Below, in pieces: positions 4,815 to 5,164 of a DNA stretch of 5,164 nt. The DNA is taken from assembly GCA_003694525.1 (NCBI GenBank), contig RFLK01000104.1, positions 1-5,164 on the forward strand, read 5' to 3'. The DNA comes from Candidatus Woesearchaeota archaeon (GTDB lineage: Archaea; Nanobdellota; Nanobdellia; Woesearchaeales; ARS49). The notes under the pieces are model-generated. The model saw only the letters and a program-made list of their open reading frames with translations. It was not told the DNA's origin and did not search any database. Made by a program: the position numbers and the translations under genes. Position 1 is the first letter of the stretch; each line of letters starts with the position of its first letter.

Positions 4815-4860
4815 GGAAGGCTTGAGTTTGAGCCTACCGTCGAAAAAATATTTTCTCGAC
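4815..4860 (-). promoter_or_regulatory. Two adjacent hairpins in the H1-like gene leader, with a competing fold
   Basis: Hairpin 1 (4839-4860) is GTCGAGAAAAT followed by ATTTTTTCGAC, self-complementary apart from one G-T pair, and begins at the predicted transcription start. Hairpin 2 (4815-4838) pairs GGTAGGCT with AGCCTTCC (7 of 8) round an 8-base loop. The TTTTTTC arm of hairpin 1 (4842-4848) can instead pair with GAAAAAA (4808-4814) directly before the ribosome site, extending hairpin 2 and breaking hairpin 1. Confidence 0.45.
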
Positions 4861-4882
4861 TTTCAGCTTAATGCAAAGCCCA

Positions 4883-4890
4883 TTTATAAA
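4883..4890 (-). promoter_or_regulatory. TATA box of the H1-like gene, overlapping the upstream stop codon
   Basis: TTTATAAA on the minus strand is preceded by the A/G-rich AAAAGAAAAG stretch as BRE, which makes a strong promoter. The expected start is about 4861, leaving a leader of about 65 nt. The TAA stop of the upstream gene (4884-4886) lies within the box. Confidence 0.75.
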
Positions 4891-5144
4891 CTTTTCTTTT
4901 TTCTCGTCGTGGACGCTTTCTTTTTTGCCCTTTTTTGATGTCCGTTTTTGTGTGAACAAGATAAGAAGTCTTCTGGTTTGAGAAGCTTGTTTAGTTTGCG
5001 TGCTTGTTCTAATACTTCTTTGTATCTTTTTGCAAGCTCTCCTTTGCTTGGCAAGTTATGCTTTTCAAGCTCTTTTGCGCGTGCAAGCGCCTTTTTCACT
5101 TCTTTTTTCATGTTACGGGCTCTGAAAAATTTCGATGCCATCAT
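4884..5144 (-). CDS. Small Lys-rich helical protein, unknown; 5' end uncertain
   Basis: From ATG at 5144 this gives 86 residues; a second ATG directly follows at 5141. The frame also stays open to the window edge through a TTG at 5162, so the true start may lie outside. No convincing ribosome site precedes either ATG. Residues 10-60 are predicted long charged helix (runs such as KKEVKKALARAKELEKH). A short Cys/His patch follows (CSHKNGH), which by itself is too small to call a zinc site. The end is highly basic (KRAKKKASTTRKKKSL), similar in character to the tail of the next gene, so it may bind nucleic acid. I do not recognise the family. The reading frame could be a chance opening, but its orientation, composition and tight fit to the next promoter favour a real gene. 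Confidence 0.55.
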   Translation of the reverse strand: MMASKFFRARNMKKEVKKALARAKELEKHNLPSKGELAKRYKEVLEQARKLNKLLKPEDFLSCSHKNGHQKRAKKKASTTRKKKSL

Positions 5145-5164
5145 TGTTTTTCCGGTATTCAATA

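Noticed and set aside
1..5164. CRISPR arrays, insertion sequences or phage genes
   Set aside because: No regularly spaced repeats, transposase motifs or terminal inverted repeats were seen.

Overview
The window looks archaeal. It has archaeal TATA boxes placed about 26 bases before plausible transcription starts, bacterial/archaeal-type Shine-Dalgarno sites (GAGGTGA, GGAGGA), a poly-T terminator, and protein families typical of archaea: an AbrB-PhoU regulator and an Era-like GTPase in an operon with DUF2073 and DUF2072 proteins. Short genes, very short spacers, a lysine/alanine-rich histone-H1-like protein and small secreted proteins of unknown family suggest a DPANN-type archaeon (Woesearchaeota/Pacearchaeota-like). 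That placement is inference from style and not a marker-gene result.

Layout. Bases 1-666 (minus) hold the N-terminal 222 residues of a DHH-family phosphoesterase, cut off by the window edge. Bases 667-930 form a divergent intergenic region. On the minus strand it has a strongly folded stretch ending in an 11-bp hairpin plus T tract, which is either a small RNA or an attenuator-like leader of the DHH gene. It also has a TATA box that reads well in both directions, and on the plus side three short iterons across the predicted start of an AbrB-PhoU regulator (931-1866, plus). That regulator converges with no spacer on a pair of small exported proteins (1867-2208 and 2209-2703, minus). The pair share a Cys/GFVPV/CxxP domain that I do not recognise. 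Upstream of the pair, on the same strand, is a three-gene operon at 2791-4211: Era-like GTPase (ArvA-type), DUF2073 (ArvB-type) and DUF2072 zinc-ribbon protein (ArvC-type). Members of this set have been linked to extracellular vesicle formation in haloarchaea. Bases 4212-4360 carry the operon promoter and the poly-T terminator of the next gene. Bases 4361-4795 (minus) encode a protein with two copies of a 40-residue YLYFVD-x-DGDV module and an H1-like tail. Its 5' leader contains two adjacent hairpins that can also fold in a competing way. At the right edge is a small lysine-rich protein (4884 to about 5144, minus), possibly truncated.

How it fits together. Most of the window is minus-strand and likely split into several transcription units: the lysine-rich edge gene, the H1-like gene, the arv operon, the exported pair, and the DHH gene or RNA. 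The AbrB-PhoU regulator is the only plus-strand gene. A surface theme (vesicle GTPase operon next to membrane-anchored extracellular proteins) and a nucleic-acid theme (H1-like protein, DHH enzyme, structured RNA) are visible, but functional links between neighbours are inference only.
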